DNA of 34,562 nucleotides from Eubacteriales bacterium (GTDB lineage Bacteria; Bacillota; Clostridia; Saccharofermentanales; UBA5734): contig JAQUEY010000009.1 in the NCBI GenBank assembly GCA_028684955.1, forward strand, positions 1-34,562. The letters run 5' to 3'. A program made the position numbers and the translations under genes. The notes beneath the pieces are model-generated. The model saw only the letters and a program-made list of their open reading frames with translations, searched no databases and was not told the DNA's origin. Numbering within the stretch: position 1 is the first letter of the stretch; each line of letters begins with the position of its first letter. Below, in pieces: positions 17,301 through 25,607 of the stretch.

Positions 17301-18923
17301 GGGATCGGGTGCCCCCTGAAGATCAAGGGCCGTGATGCCGGTCAGTTCGGTAATTTTGGGTGGCAGGTCAACCTGGGGATTGATCAGGGTGACCCATGGC
17401 TCACCGGCGGCAAATCCCCCCTGCCCGTCCGGCAGGAAGGGTACGAGCGCCACTTCGATCACACGATCTTTGGCGGGATCGAGACCTGTGGTTTCGACAT
17501 CAAGGGCCACAAACCCCTGGCTAAGGTCGGCTCGTTCGACGGACCAGGCAACAGACGGGCCGTCATCGACCAGATACCCTTCCATGCCATAAATGATTTT
17601 GATCTCCTGGCCTTTGCGCTTGAGGTCTGCCTTGGCCGAGGCTGCATCCGGAAAAGACTGGACGACACCATGGTCGGTGATTGCGACAGCAGGGTGGCCA
17701 AACCGGGCCGCCAGCTTGACCAGGTCTTTGGTTTCGCAGACCGCGTCCTTGGTGCTCATCTTGGTGTGGGCATGCAGCTCGACCCGTTTGTGCTCGGCCT
17801 TGTCTTCACGCCCAGCTGGACGCTTGGCTTCCTGGAGGCCAAGCACGCGAGCTTGCAGGTCTTTGCTGAACTGGGCATCAAATGAAATTTCGGCACTGAC
17901 GCGCAAATAGGAGGCCTTTTTCAACAGGCCATCGAGCAGCTCCTGGTCTTCTGGTTTGGCAAACAAGATGCAGGTGATCGAGCTCGAAAGATCGGTCAGG
18001 GCGAATTTGTAGAGCAAACGAGTGCCATTGCTGACGGTGCGGCATTCCTGCGAGAAAATCTCGCCCTCCATCAGAATCATGCCAGACTCGATTGTCAAAT
18101 CGCGAATCGCCTGGCGCTTGAGTTCGCCATTGACTTTGCCCCAGAGGACACCTTCAGGCTTTGGAGCCCGGCGATAGGTAGAGCCGGCTCCATTGGCAGG
18201 GCTGCCGGTGCGTCCATTGGCTGGCGTGCGACCTGCTGTCGGAACTGCGCAGCCAGATGCGGCAGCAGCCGGACGATTGGCCGCCCCCTGATCGGAACTG
18301 CCCGTCCGGACAGGCACTGAGCAAAACTCACCTTCGGCCTGCCCCGGCATGGCCGCAAGCTGCCGTCTGGCTTCAGCCTGCTGCTGACGCAGCATCTCTG
18401 CGGTGTAATCGCGCAAATCTTGTGTCGAGGCAACGAATTCGAATTTGACTGTCTGGCCAAGGGCCTCACGGGTCAGATGGGCGAGCTCATCGCTGACGAT
18501 GCGCGCCAGATCATCGCGGCTGTTTTCCGTGACATGGACCTCGACCCGGGACACATCCATGTCCTGGGCGATGAACTCGGCATGATGCAGCAAGGCCGCA
18601 TGAAAAGGGTCTCTTGTGCGCAAATGGCGGATCAGCCAGGGTGACAGGCTGGTCGCGGCCTGCTGCAGCTGGGCGGCAGCCAGTGGTTTGGCAAAGGTCT
18701 GGCGGACCAGGACTTCCTGTGCAGGCAACGCCTGTTCCAGCGCTTTTTCCAGGGCGACCAGCAGATCGGCCGGCAATGGGGTGTCCGTCAGGATCTGGAA
18801 GTTCACCCGTCCGGTCTTTTTGACAGCCAGTCCTGTCACCAGGGCATTTTGCTGCCTGAGCTGGTCGAGCAGTGCGGGGTTCGACAGAAATTGGGCAAAG
18901 AAATCATACAGGCTGGATTGCAT
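14364..18923 (-). CDS. polC: DNA polymerase III alpha subunit, PolC type
   Basis: PolC is the main replicative polymerase of Firmicutes, with built-in proofreading. Domain order: N-terminal domain (1-190), a Pro/Ala/Gly/Arg-rich linker (about 190-255), an OB fold (about 258-365), and a PHP domain starting at VELHAHTKMS (His384, His386). The PHP domain is interrupted by a DnaQ-like 3'-5' exonuclease (FVALDVETTG, Asp475 and Glu477, closing with HHRADDDAR). A zinc motif (CPQC...CPEC) precedes the polymerase core, where PDIDLNFSGEYQ carries catalytic Asp residues, and the C terminus follows. All key residues appear intact. At 1519 residues it is longer than the usual roughly 1430-1460, partly through the linker. 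The ATG lies 3 bases after ispG, with GAGG 8 bases upstream. Confidence 0.97.
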   Translation of the reverse strand: MQSSLYDFFAQFLSNPALLDQLRQQNALVTGLAVKKTGRVNFQILTDTPLPADLLVALEKALEQALPAQEVLVRQTFAKPLAAAQLQQAATSLSPWLIRHLRTRDPFHAALLHHAEFIAQDMDVSRVEVHVTENSRDDLARIVSDELAHLTREALGQTVKFEFVASTQDLRDYTAEMLRQQQAEARRQLAAMPGQAEGEFCSVPVRTGSSDQGAANRPAAAASGCAVPTAGRTPANGRTGSPANGAGSTYRRAPKPEGVLWGKVNGELKRQAIRDLTIESGMILMEGEIFSQECRTVSNGTRLLYKFALTDLSSSITCILFAKPEDQELLDGLLKKASYLRVSAEISFDAQFSKDLQARVLGLQEAKRPAGREDKAEHKRVELHAHTKMSTKDAVCETKDLVKLAARFGHPAVAITDHGVVQSFPDAASAKADLKRKGQEIKIIYGMEGYLVDDGPSVAWSVERADLSQGFVALDVETTGLDPAKDRVIEVALVPFLPDGQGGFAAGEPWVTLINPQVDLPPKITELTGITALDLQGAPDPWTVFCELAERIGDKPVVAHNAFFDLAFIRYEGFRTPVENDPRLKFNPPLVDTLALSRAMIPELANHKLNTVAAHLGVSQDRHHRADDDARVCGEIFARLYQRSGAASLSELNAKLGHLSDEEVREHRRSVYHVILLAKDNLGLYNLYRLVSASHTRFFHMRPRIPRALLQYFRSGLVIGSACEAGELFQTVLEAYRASGNQYDAAKSLLMQQPAVDKARFYDYLEIQPVSNNGYYLRQESSGLHSEEDLRNLNRLIVALGQRTRKPVCATCDVHFLEREDAEFRRILLADNGYSDFADQPDLHLRTTGEMLAEFAYLGDAVARDVVITQPQAIADQVDPDLKPFPDGSFPPIIASAPDDVRHLTWDTAQAMYGRDGELPDVVRERIERELHSIIDNGFSVMYYIAHHLVRQSNDDGYIVGSRGSVGSSLVATLCGITEVNPLLPHYVCPQCHYFEPDASGQYGSGYDLPAKACPECGTALTREGQDIPFETFLGFKGDKQPDIDLNFSGEYQARAHKFIEEMFGSSHTFRAGTISGFAEKNAQAMVAKYFEKQDKFTTQAEIARLSQGLIGVKRTTGQHPGGIVVVPKERDIYDFTPIQHPADKRDGGTVTTHFDFNAMHDTILKLDVLGHDDPTMLKMLGDLTGIDVRTIPIPDEKVMSLFCSTEALGIPDGSSPADSATLGLPEMGTFMARDMIRETRPTRFFDLVQLMGLSHGTDVWKGNAQELIRGGICTINDVIGCRDSIMTWLIHQGLPNKASFDIMEKVRKGKGLSPEHEQLMRDNHIPDWYIDSCKKIKYMFPKAHAAAYTISSLRIAWFKVYHPEAYYSAYFTVRADEFDSSLMVKPAAMVSRTRADLKSRFREVSDREQKIYYIIELVEEMQLRGIDFLPIDLYTSAATAFAIDSPGKIRPPLNAIPGISPAIAEAIVAARADGPFLSRDELARRAAIGQSAIATLASAGCLDGMPESAQMDLFSLMA

Positions 18924-18926
18924 CGT

Positions 18927-19988
18927 TCAGGCCTCGGTGATCCGGGCGATTTCAGCCATCAAGGCCTCGATCGCTTGTTCCTCGGGCACTTTGCGGATGA
19001 TCTCACCATGGGAAAAAAGCAAAAACTCCCCTTTGCCTCCGGCCAGGCCAACATCGGCATGGCGCGCCTCACCCGGGCCATTGACGGCACAGCCCATGAC
19101 AGCGACCTTGATCGGGGCCTTGATGGATTTGAGACGTTCTTCGACTTCGGCAGCGATCCGGATCAGGTCCACACTGGTCCGGCCACAGGTCGGGCAGCTG
19201 ATCAGCTGCGGGCCGTGGCTTCTCAGTCCAAGCGCCTTGAGGATGCTGTAGGCAGCAGCAATTTCATCGACCGGGTCAGCAGTCAGGGAAACCCTGAGCG
19301 TATCACCGATGCCCTCGGCGAGCAAGGTGCCGATCCCGATCGCAGATCGGATGGCGCCTTCATTGCGGGTGCCGGCTTCAGTCACACCAAGATGGAGGGG
19401 GTACTGGGTTTTTTTTGCAAGCAGGCGGTACGTCTGGATCGTCAAGGCAGGATCTGAGGCCTTGATCGAGATGACAATGTCGTTGAAATCCCACTGTTCG
19501 AGCAGGGCGACTGATTCCAAGGCTGAAGCAACCATGGACTCGGCATTGACGCCGCCAAAGCGATCGACGATTTCACGGCTGAGAGAACCGGAATTGACCC
19601 CGACGCGGATCGGTACACTGCGCTCACGGGCTGCAGCCGCCACCTTGCGCACCTTGTCCGATCCGCCGATATTGCCGGGATTGATCCGGATCTTGTCTGC
19701 CCCGGCAGCCAGCGCGGCCAAGGCCAAGCGGTAATCAAAATGAATGTCAGCGACAATCGGCAAGGCTGACTGGGGGCGGATCCGGGCCAGGGCATCAGCC
19801 GCTTCCTGGTCGGGAATAGCCACCCGGGTCAGGTCACAACCCGCCTCAGCGAGCTCATCAATCTGGCGCAGCGTCGCCTGGACATCGCGAGTGTCCGTAT
19901 TGTTCATTGACTGGATCACGATCTGGGCTCCGCCGCCAATGGTCAGATCCCCGACGTGCACCGGGCGCGTGATTATACGTTCAAACAT
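18927..19988 (-). CDS. ispG: 4-hydroxy-3-methylbut-2-enyl diphosphate synthase
   Basis: IspG (GcpE) is the penultimate MEP-pathway enzyme, a 4Fe-4S protein converting MEcPP to HMBPP. The N-terminal TIM-barrel segment is clear (VIQSMNNTDTRD, PIVADIHFDYRLAL, DKIRINPGNIGG). The C-terminal cluster-binding part has CPTC (in SCPTCGRTSVDL) and GCAVNGPGEA with the third Cys; the Glu in NGPGE is the fourth ligand. Length 353 is the short bacterial form without an insert domain. GGGAGG is 6 bases before the ATG. It follows rseP by 2 bases and precedes polC by 3, so the three are one transcript. Confidence 0.97.
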   Translation of the reverse strand: MFERIITRPVHVGDLTIGGGAQIVIQSMNNTDTRDVQATLRQIDELAEAGCDLTRVAIPDQEAADALARIRPQSALPIVADIHFDYRLALAALAAGADKIRINPGNIGGSDKVRKVAAAARERSVPIRVGVNSGSLSREIVDRFGGVNAESMVASALESVALLEQWDFNDIVISIKASDPALTIQTYRLLAKKTQYPLHLGVTEAGTRNEGAIRSAIGIGTLLAEGIGDTLRVSLTADPVDEIAAAYSILKALGLRSHGPQLISCPTCGRTSVDLIRIAAEVEERLKSIKAPIKVAVMGCAVNGPGEARHADVGLAGGKGEFLLFSHGEIIRKVPEEQAIEALMAEIARITEA

Positions 19989-19990
19989 GG

Positions 19991-21292
19991 TCAGCCTCCC
20001 ACCAGTCGCATGATGTCAAAGAACAAGCCCGCCAGACCGAGGAAAACGATCAGGCCGAGTCCGACCATGCCGATGATGGTCTGAAGCTGCGGCTCGAGCC
20101 GTTTGCGCCGGATCGCTTCGACCCCGATCAAAACCAGGTGATGGCCATCCAGCGGCGGAATCGGCAGGAGATTCATAAAGCCCAGGCTGACTGAAATCAG
20201 GGCAAAGAGCCACAACAGCTGATAGATCTTGTCGCGAATCGGCTGCTCATTTTCTACAACGTTGCTCACCATGGAAACAACGCCGATCGGACCGGACAAG
20301 GTATCCTCGGCCTTGGCTTCACCCGTGAATATGGCCCCGATGCTTTTAACCGTCACTTTAACGATCGACCAGGACCATTGGAAGGACTGGCCGATGGCAG
20401 GTACAAACTCGCGACTGGTCGCAAACCAGACGCCCCGCGGCAGGCTGACCTGGGATTGGATGGCCACCATGGAAACCGTCTGGGGCTGGCCATCACGCAG
20501 GATTTCAACTGACAGCGGCTGGCCGGCACTGACTTGGACCGCGTCCCTGAAACCTTCTGTGTCGCTGTAAGGGATATCATTGACAGCCAGCAGGACGTCA
20601 CCAACAGCCAGGGCAGGCTGGCCTTGATTGGAATCAGCATCCACCTCGGCAATGATCGCGCCGTCGCCGCTGAGTTCAGGTTCAATCGTCACCCCGAGCC
20701 GGTAACGCTCGGTCGTGATTGGCTGCAGGAGAACTGTGCGCTGGCCTTGGCCTTCACGCTCGACCACCAGTTCAATCGCTTCACCGTCTGGTGTGAACAG
20801 ATCCACCGCTGTATAGTCCAATGTCGTCCGGACAGCCTGGCCATTGGCCGAGATGATCCGGTCACCGGCAACAAGACCAGCCGACTGGGCCAATGTGTCC
20901 TGGTAGGTATCCTGGATGACCGGGATGGTATAGCCAAAAGAAGCGAACAAGATCAGGAAAGCCAAGACACCGGAGATCAGGTTGACAGCCGGGCCGGTGC
21001 CGATGACAATGGCCCGGGCCCAGCGCGGCCGGTTGAAAAAGAGCCCTGGATCCCGGGGATCAAACCCGTTCATCTCCTCCTCTTCCTCGCCGGCAAAGCG
21101 GACCGAGGCACCGATGGGCAACAGTTTGATGCTGTAGCGGATCCCGTTGTGTTCACGTGAATAAAGCACCGGACCCATGAACAAGGAAAATTCCAGGATC
21201 CTGAAACCCAGTTTGAGGCCTGTCAGAAAATGGCCCAGCTCGTGGACGATCATTAAGATGCTTAAAAGGACGATGCCTGCAAAAATTCCCAT
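19991..21292 (-). CDS. rseP: Site-2 protease RseP/RasP
   Basis: This intramembrane zinc protease cleaves anti-sigma factors and leftover signal peptides within the membrane. The first helix carries HELGH (residues 18-22) and the last third has the second zinc motif, NLLPIPPLDG, with the Asp ligand. Two PDZ-like domains lie between the second and third membrane segments (about residues 130-290, e.g. AGLVAGDRIISANG and ALAVGDVLLAVND). Length 433 is normal for the two-PDZ form. The ATG has AAAGGAG 8 bases upstream. Position between dxr and ispG is the classic arrangement in many bacteria. Confidence 0.95.
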   Translation of the reverse strand: MGIFAGIVLLSILMIVHELGHFLTGLKLGFRILEFSLFMGPVLYSREHNGIRYSIKLLPIGASVRFAGEEEEEMNGFDPRDPGLFFNRPRWARAIVIGTGPAVNLISGVLAFLILFASFGYTIPVIQDTYQDTLAQSAGLVAGDRIISANGQAVRTTLDYTAVDLFTPDGEAIELVVEREGQGQRTVLLQPITTERYRLGVTIEPELSGDGAIIAEVDADSNQGQPALAVGDVLLAVNDIPYSDTEGFRDAVQVSAGQPLSVEILRDGQPQTVSMVAIQSQVSLPRGVWFATSREFVPAIGQSFQWSWSIVKVTVKSIGAIFTGEAKAEDTLSGPIGVVSMVSNVVENEQPIRDKIYQLLWLFALISVSLGFMNLLPIPPLDGHHLVLIGVEAIRRKRLEPQLQTIIGMVGLGLIVFLGLAGLFFDIMRLVGG

Positions 21293-21309
21293 TTGTGTTG
21301 CTCCTTTGT

Positions 21310-22473
21310 TTAAATGCCGGAGAAGATCTGCTGGCGGGCCCAGTGATCCAGCTCCATGATCGCGGCAAAGTCAAATTCACGTTGCCAGCCGGAGCGTTCG
21401 TGTTGCTCCAGACAGGCCTCGACCCGGGCAGCAATATCCAGGAATCCGATCCGGCCGGACAAGAACAATTCAACAGCAGCCTCGTTGGCAGTATTGAGAA
21501 CGGCCGGCAGGGTGCCGCCTGTGCGGGCCGCGATGTAGGCAAGCTCAAGGAGACGGAACGTGTCCGTGTCCGGTGGCGAAAAGGTCAAGCTGGTGGTACG
21601 CGGGTCAAACGGATTGTAGCGGGGTTCCAGGCTCACCTGGCGCTCTGGCCAGGTCAGAGCCAGCTGGATGGGCAGTTTCATGTCGGGAAAACCCAGCTGG
21701 GCCAGGACAGATCCATCGTTGAGCTCAACCATGGAGTGGATGATGCTCTGAGGGTGGACGACGACTTCAATCTGGTCCACTGGACAGTCAAAGAGCCAGG
21801 CTGCTTCGATGACCTCCAGGCCTTTGTTCATCAGGGTAGCTGAATCGATCGTGATCTTGCCACCCATGGCCCACGTGGGATGGCGGAGCGCTTGTTCAAC
21901 GGTGACAGCGGCCAGGTCGGCGCGGGTTTTGCCGCGGAATGGGCCGCCGCTGGCAGTGAGGAAAATCCGGGACAATGATCCAGCCGGGGCACCTGCCAGG
22001 CATTGCCAGATTGCTGAATGTTCACTGTCGACCGGATAAAGCCGGGCACCCGTTTTCGGAAGCAGTGGCATGACCAGGGCACCACCGGCAACCAGGGTTT
22101 CCTTGTTAGCCAGGGCGATCGTCTTGCCCGCCCGGACAGCTGCCAGCACAGGTTCAAGCCCGGCGACACCGACCATGGCGGCCACGACAGTTGTGACGCC
22201 TGAAAGGGTCGCAGCGGCCAGGTTGCCATCGCGGCCATGGAGGATTTCCAGCCGGGGGAACTCCCCGGCCAGGCGATTTTTCAGATCCAGGGCGTCTTCT
22301 TCACGGGCAACAGAGACCAGGTCCGGCAGAAATTCCCGGATCTGGCGCTCCAGGGTGTCGAGCCGGCGCCCACAGGTCAGGGCAGCAACCCTGATCCCGA
22401 GATGGCGACAGACCTCGAGGGTCTGGGTCCCGATCGAACCAGTGGAACCTAAAAGGGAAATGGATTGGGTCAT
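21310..22473 (-). CDS. dxr: 1-deoxy-D-xylulose 5-phosphate reductoisomerase
   Basis: Dxr catalyses the first committed MEP-pathway step, turning DXP into MEP with NADPH. The NADPH-binding LLGSTGSIGTQTL opens the protein. NKETLVAGG, the active-site SEHSAIWQCL, TASGGPFR, and ATLMNKGLEVIEA follow in order, containing the metal-binding acidic residues and the fosmidomycin-contact loop. Length 387 is typical. AGGAG lies 7 bases before the ATG. It is 18 bases after cdsA and 17 before rseP. Confidence 0.97.
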   Translation of the reverse strand: MTQSISLLGSTGSIGTQTLEVCRHLGIRVAALTCGRRLDTLERQIREFLPDLVSVAREEDALDLKNRLAGEFPRLEILHGRDGNLAAATLSGVTTVVAAMVGVAGLEPVLAAVRAGKTIALANKETLVAGGALVMPLLPKTGARLYPVDSEHSAIWQCLAGAPAGSLSRIFLTASGGPFRGKTRADLAAVTVEQALRHPTWAMGGKITIDSATLMNKGLEVIEAAWLFDCPVDQIEVVVHPQSIIHSMVELNDGSVLAQLGFPDMKLPIQLALTWPERQVSLEPRYNPFDPRTTSLTFSPPDTDTFRLLELAYIAARTGGTLPAVLNTANEAAVELFLSGRIGFLDIAARVEACLEQHERSGWQREFDFAAIMELDHWARQQIFSGI

Positions 22474-22491
22474 AAGAAAACTCCTGGGTAT

Positions 22492-23382
22492 TCAATAACC
22501 AGCGATCTGGCCCCAGATGGCCAGCAGCAGGGTAAATGGCAATGTAAACAACACACTGTCAAAGCGATCCAACGTGCCGCCATGTCCGGGCAAATAAGCC
22601 CCGAAATCCTTGACATCACACCAGCGTTTGATGCCTGAAGCCAGCCAGTCTCCCAGCTGGGAAGCCATGCTCAGGACGATGCCTCCGGCCACTATTGCCA
22701 GCCAGTGGGCTGGGGACTGGAAAAAAACAGCATAAGGGAATCTGGCGATCAGAGGCAACGCCAGGGCCAGTGCGGCCATGCCACCGATCAGGCCACCCAG
22801 GCTGCCCTCAATGGTCTTTTTCGGGCTGATCTGGGGGACGATCTTGTGCCGGCCGAAAAAATAACCCGTGAAATAGGCCAGCACGTCGGAAAGCCAGGGG
22901 GTGACAAGGGCGACAACCAGCCACAGCCAGCCTTGCTCGAGAGTCATCAGAATGATCACAGCGGTGCCGAAAGGAAAAGCCAGATAGGTCGTAGCAGTTG
23001 CTGTGGCAACGATTCGCGGCATGGCCTGGGGACCGTGGAGAATCAAGAGAGTCAAAGCCATGACTGCAGTCCAGGCGATCTGGCCAGTCATCAGAAGCAA
23101 GAGGCCCAGCCACGTCTGGCCCAGCCTGATCTGGGCCACGCTTTCCTGGACCTGGGGCAGCAGCACGAGGAGCGGCAACAGAAACAAGAGTGCCCCGATC
23201 CGGCTCAGCACAGAAGGCAGACCAAGCTGGCGGACCGCAAGCGCCTGATCGAGTTCCGTCCGGGCCAGGCAAACCACCAGAACCAGCATCAGCAAGGGAA
23301 TCCCAGGAAACCAGTATCCTGGGATGACAAAAGCAGCGACAGTCAGGGCAAACAAGGTTCCAGTGATGATCCGCTGGTTCAT
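22492..23382 (-). CDS. cdsA: Phosphatidate cytidylyltransferase
   Basis: CdsA makes CDP-diacylglycerol from phosphatidic acid and CTP, feeding phospholipid synthesis. The 296-residue protein is a string of about eight membrane helices. The C-terminal half holds the family signature SDVLAYFTGYFFGRH and KRWCDVKDFGAYLPGHGGTLDRFDS, whose Asp residues bind the metal. The ATG overlaps the uppS stop (ATGA), with GGAGGGG about 10 bases upstream. PlsC, encoded at the right end of this window, makes its substrate. Confidence 0.96.
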   Translation of the reverse strand: MNQRIITGTLFALTVAAFVIPGYWFPGIPLLMLVLVVCLARTELDQALAVRQLGLPSVLSRIGALLFLLPLLVLLPQVQESVAQIRLGQTWLGLLLLMTGQIAWTAVMALTLLILHGPQAMPRIVATATATTYLAFPFGTAVIILMTLEQGWLWLVVALVTPWLSDVLAYFTGYFFGRHKIVPQISPKKTIEGSLGGLIGGMAALALALPLIARFPYAVFFQSPAHWLAIVAGGIVLSMASQLGDWLASGIKRWCDVKDFGAYLPGHGGTLDRFDSVLFTLPFTLLLAIWGQIAGY

Positions 23383-24176
23383 TTTGGTTTAACCCCTCCA
23401 AAGCGGCGATCCCGTTCTGTGTATGCGAGCAGAGCCTGGTCCAGATGTTCTTCGGAAAAATCCGGCCACAAGACATCCGAAAACCAGAACTCAGCATAGG
23501 CGCATTGCCAGAGCAGGAAATTGGACAAGCGCATCTCCCCGCTCGGCCGGATGATCAGGTCCGGATCGGGGATATCAGGCAGATAGAGTGCCCGCTGGAT
23601 ATCTGCTTCTTCGATTTCGGCAGGGTTCAAATGGCCGGCAGCCGATAGGTGAGCCAGCTGTCGGCAGGCTTGGACGATCTCGCGCCGGCCTCCATAATTG
23701 ATGGCCACAATCAGCTGCATCTTGTCCCGGCCAGCCGAATGCGTCTCATTTTCGGCAATAATGGTCTGGATATGTTCCGGCAAAGCCGCCAGATCGCCCG
23801 AAAAACGAACCCGGATCCCCTCTGCAGCCAGTTCTGCGTCATAGCGGCGAAAGAACTCGACGAATAAATTCATCAAAGCATGGACTTCGTCATCCGGACG
23901 GTTCCAATTTTCAGTCGAAAACGCATAGACCGTCAGGAATTGGATGCCACGCCGGCCGCACATGCGGCACAATGCCTTGAGATTTTCGGCACCGGCCCGG
24001 TGTCCCGCCTGACGGGGCAAGCCTCGCTGTTGGGCCCAGCGGCCATTGCCGTCCATGATCACAGCCAGATGGCGGGGAATCTTGAGGGAAGCTTTGTCCG
24101 GGCTTGCCACTGGCAGGTCTTTTTTTCGTATGCGCACAGGCAGCAGTGATGCCAGTGTAGACCAGGAGAACCGCAT
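23379..24176 (-). CDS. uppS: Undecaprenyl diphosphate synthase
   Basis: UppS is the cis-prenyltransferase that builds the C55 carrier lipid for peptidoglycan from FPP and IPP. Key segments are HLAVIMDGNGRWA (catalytic Asp), GHRAGAENL, YAFSTENWNRP, INYGGRREIV, and DLIIRPSGEMRLSNFLLWQ near the end. The ATG at 24176 has AAAGGA 5 bases upstream and gives 265 residues; the open frame to 24242 runs back through a terminator hairpin and is not coding. That hairpin ends about 10-20 bases before this ATG. A basic tail of about 30 residues precedes the catalytic core. Confidence 0.95.
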   Translation of the reverse strand: MRFSWSTLASLLPVRIRKKDLPVASPDKASLKIPRHLAVIMDGNGRWAQQRGLPRQAGHRAGAENLKALCRMCGRRGIQFLTVYAFSTENWNRPDDEVHALMNLFVEFFRRYDAELAAEGIRVRFSGDLAALPEHIQTIIAENETHSAGRDKMQLIVAINYGGRREIVQACRQLAHLSAAGHLNPAEIEEADIQRALYLPDIPDPDLIIRPSGEMRLSNFLLWQCAYAEFWFSDVLWPDFSEEHLDQALLAYTERDRRFGGVKPK

Positions 24177-24186
24177 GGAAATCCTT

Positions 24187-24220
24187 TCAAACAACAAACC
24201 GGGTGTTCGAGCACCCGGTT
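24187..24220 (-). terminator. Terminator-like hairpin between frr and uppS
   Basis: A perfect 9-bp stem (AACCGGGTG / CACCCGGTT, loop of 6) is followed on the minus strand by TTTGTTGTTTG. It begins about 30 bases after the frr stop and finishes just before the uppS binding site. It is either a leaky terminator that lowers downstream expression or an RNA-processing/stabilising hairpin. Confidence 0.65.
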
Positions 24221-24250
24221 GGCGGCAGGCGGGCTGGACCACAAGAGGTC

Positions 24251-24823
24251 TCAGACCTCCATCAAGTCCTTGTCCTTGGCGGTCACAGCCTTGTCGATTT
24301 CCGCAATGTACTTGTCTGTCAGTTTCTGCAGACTGGTCTCAACCTCAGCCATGCCATCCTCAGTCAATTCCTTGTTCTTGAGGTGGTGGCGGAACTTGTC
24401 GATGCCATCGCGACGGATGTTGCGGATAGCGACCTTGGCTTCCTCGGCGTATTTGTTGACCTGCTTGACGAGCTCCTTGCGGCGCTCCTCCGTCAACGGC
24501 GGGAAAACAAGGCGCAAGGACTTGCCGTCGTTGCTGGGATTGAGTCCCAGATCGGACGCCTGGATCGATTTTTCGATCGCCTTGAGCGAAGTGGGATCCC
24601 AGGGGGTGATCGTGATCATGCGTGGCTCTGGCACCTGGATGTTGGCGACCTGGTGGATCGGAGTCTGTACGCCATAATAATCAATCGAGATCCGGTCCAG
24701 GACTTTGGGGTTGGCCCGGCCTGCCCGGATCGTGTTGAACTCCTCCGTCAAAACGTGGAGGGTCTTTTTCATATGATCCTCATAAGGCTGGTAGGATTCT
24801 TTATTTAAAACAATCTGCGACAT
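24251..24823 (-). CDS. frr: Ribosome recycling factor
   Basis: RRF splits post-termination ribosomes with EF-G. The 190-residue protein shows the typical three-helix bundle sequence (EFNTIRAGRANPKVLDRI, YYGVQTPIHQVANI, PPLTEERRKELVKQVNKYAEEAKVAIRNIRRDG). The start is ATG 24823, 8 bases after GGAGG; the GTG three codons earlier overlaps that binding site. It has its own likely promoter in the 60-base gap after pyrH and is followed by a hairpin terminator, so it can be a single-gene transcript. Confidence 0.97.
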   Translation of the reverse strand: MSQIVLNKESYQPYEDHMKKTLHVLTEEFNTIRAGRANPKVLDRISIDYYGVQTPIHQVANIQVPEPRMITITPWDPTSLKAIEKSIQASDLGLNPSNDGKSLRLVFPPLTEERRKELVKQVNKYAEEAKVAIRNIRRDGIDKFRHHLKNKELTEDGMAEVETSLQKLTDKYIAEIDKAVTAKDKDLMEV

Positions 24824-24852
24824 AGAAGTCACCTCCGTGAATAATCAGGACC

Positions 24853-24882
24853 ATTATAGCCTAACGCAGGGGACTGGTGCAA
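24853..24882 (-). promoter_or_regulatory. Promoter for frr
   Basis: On the minus strand a perfect -10 TATAAT (24858-24853) lies 18 bases after TTGCAC (24882-24877). Transcription would start near 24846, about 20 bases before the frr ATG. The -35 touches the end of pyrH. Its position in the short pyrH-frr gap supports separate control of frr. Confidence 0.6.
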
Positions 24883-24883
24883 T

Positions 24884-25588
24884 TCAGCCGACGATTGTTC
24901 CGACTTTTTCCCCCCGGGCCAGGCGCAGGATGTTTTCTGGTTCTTCAATCGAGAAAACAGCGATTGAGACGTGGTTGTCGCGGCACAGAGCTGCAGCGGT
25001 GGCATCCATCACACCCAGGTTCAGGCGCAGGACTTCATCGTGCGTCACAGTCTCATAGCGGACGGCGTCGGCATGTTTCCGGGGATCTTTGTCGTAGACA
25101 CCATCGACATTGGTTGCCTTGAAAATGATGTCGGCGTCAATTTCTGTCGCACGCAAGGCAGCTGCGGTGTCGGTCGAGAAAAACGGGTTGCCTGTGCCAC
25201 AGGCAAAAATGACCACACGGCCCTTCTCGAGGTGGCGGACAGCCCTTTTACGGATATACGGCTCAGCAAACTGGCGCATTTCGATGGCACTGATCACCCG
25301 GGTGACAGCACCCGCTTGTTCCAGGGCGTCCGACAAGGCCAGCGAGTTCATCGCTGTGGCCAGCATGCCCATGTGGTCCGCTGTGACCCGGTCCATGCCT
25401 TCGCTGGTGCGACCGCGCCAGAAGTTACCGCCGCCGACGACAATGCCGACCTGGACGCCCAGGCCCATCAGGTCGCGGATGGTCTTGCCCAGACGATGCA
25501 AGGTATCGTTGTCCAAGCCCATCCCCTTGCCACCAGCGAGAGATTCACCACTAACTTTGAGCAGGATTCGTTTGTAGATTGCAGACAT
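24884..25588 (-). CDS. pyrH: UMP kinase
   Basis: PyrH phosphorylates UMP to UDP in pyrimidine synthesis and belongs to the amino acid kinase fold. Seen in the 234 residues: RILLKVSGESLAG at the N terminus, VVGGGNFWRG, DRVTADHMGMLATAMNSLAL (the region of the UMP and GTP effector sites), CGTGNPFFSTDTAA, and KATNVDGVYDKDP. GGAGG lies 6 bases before the ATG. A strong terminator from the upstream rpsB-tsf unit ends only about 20 bases before this ATG, so its transcription must depend on read-through, processing, or a promoter inside tsf that I could not identify. Confidence 0.97.
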   Translation of the reverse strand: MSAIYKRILLKVSGESLAGGKGMGLDNDTLHRLGKTIRDLMGLGVQVGIVVGGGNFWRGRTSEGMDRVTADHMGMLATAMNSLALSDALEQAGAVTRVISAIEMRQFAEPYIRKRAVRHLEKGRVVIFACGTGNPFFSTDTAAALRATEIDADIIFKATNVDGVYDKDPRKHADAVRYETVTHDEVLRLNLGVMDATAAALCRDNHVSIAVFSIEEPENILRLARGEKVGTIVG

Positions 25589-25607
25589 GGGACGCCTCCT
25601 TTGTGTG

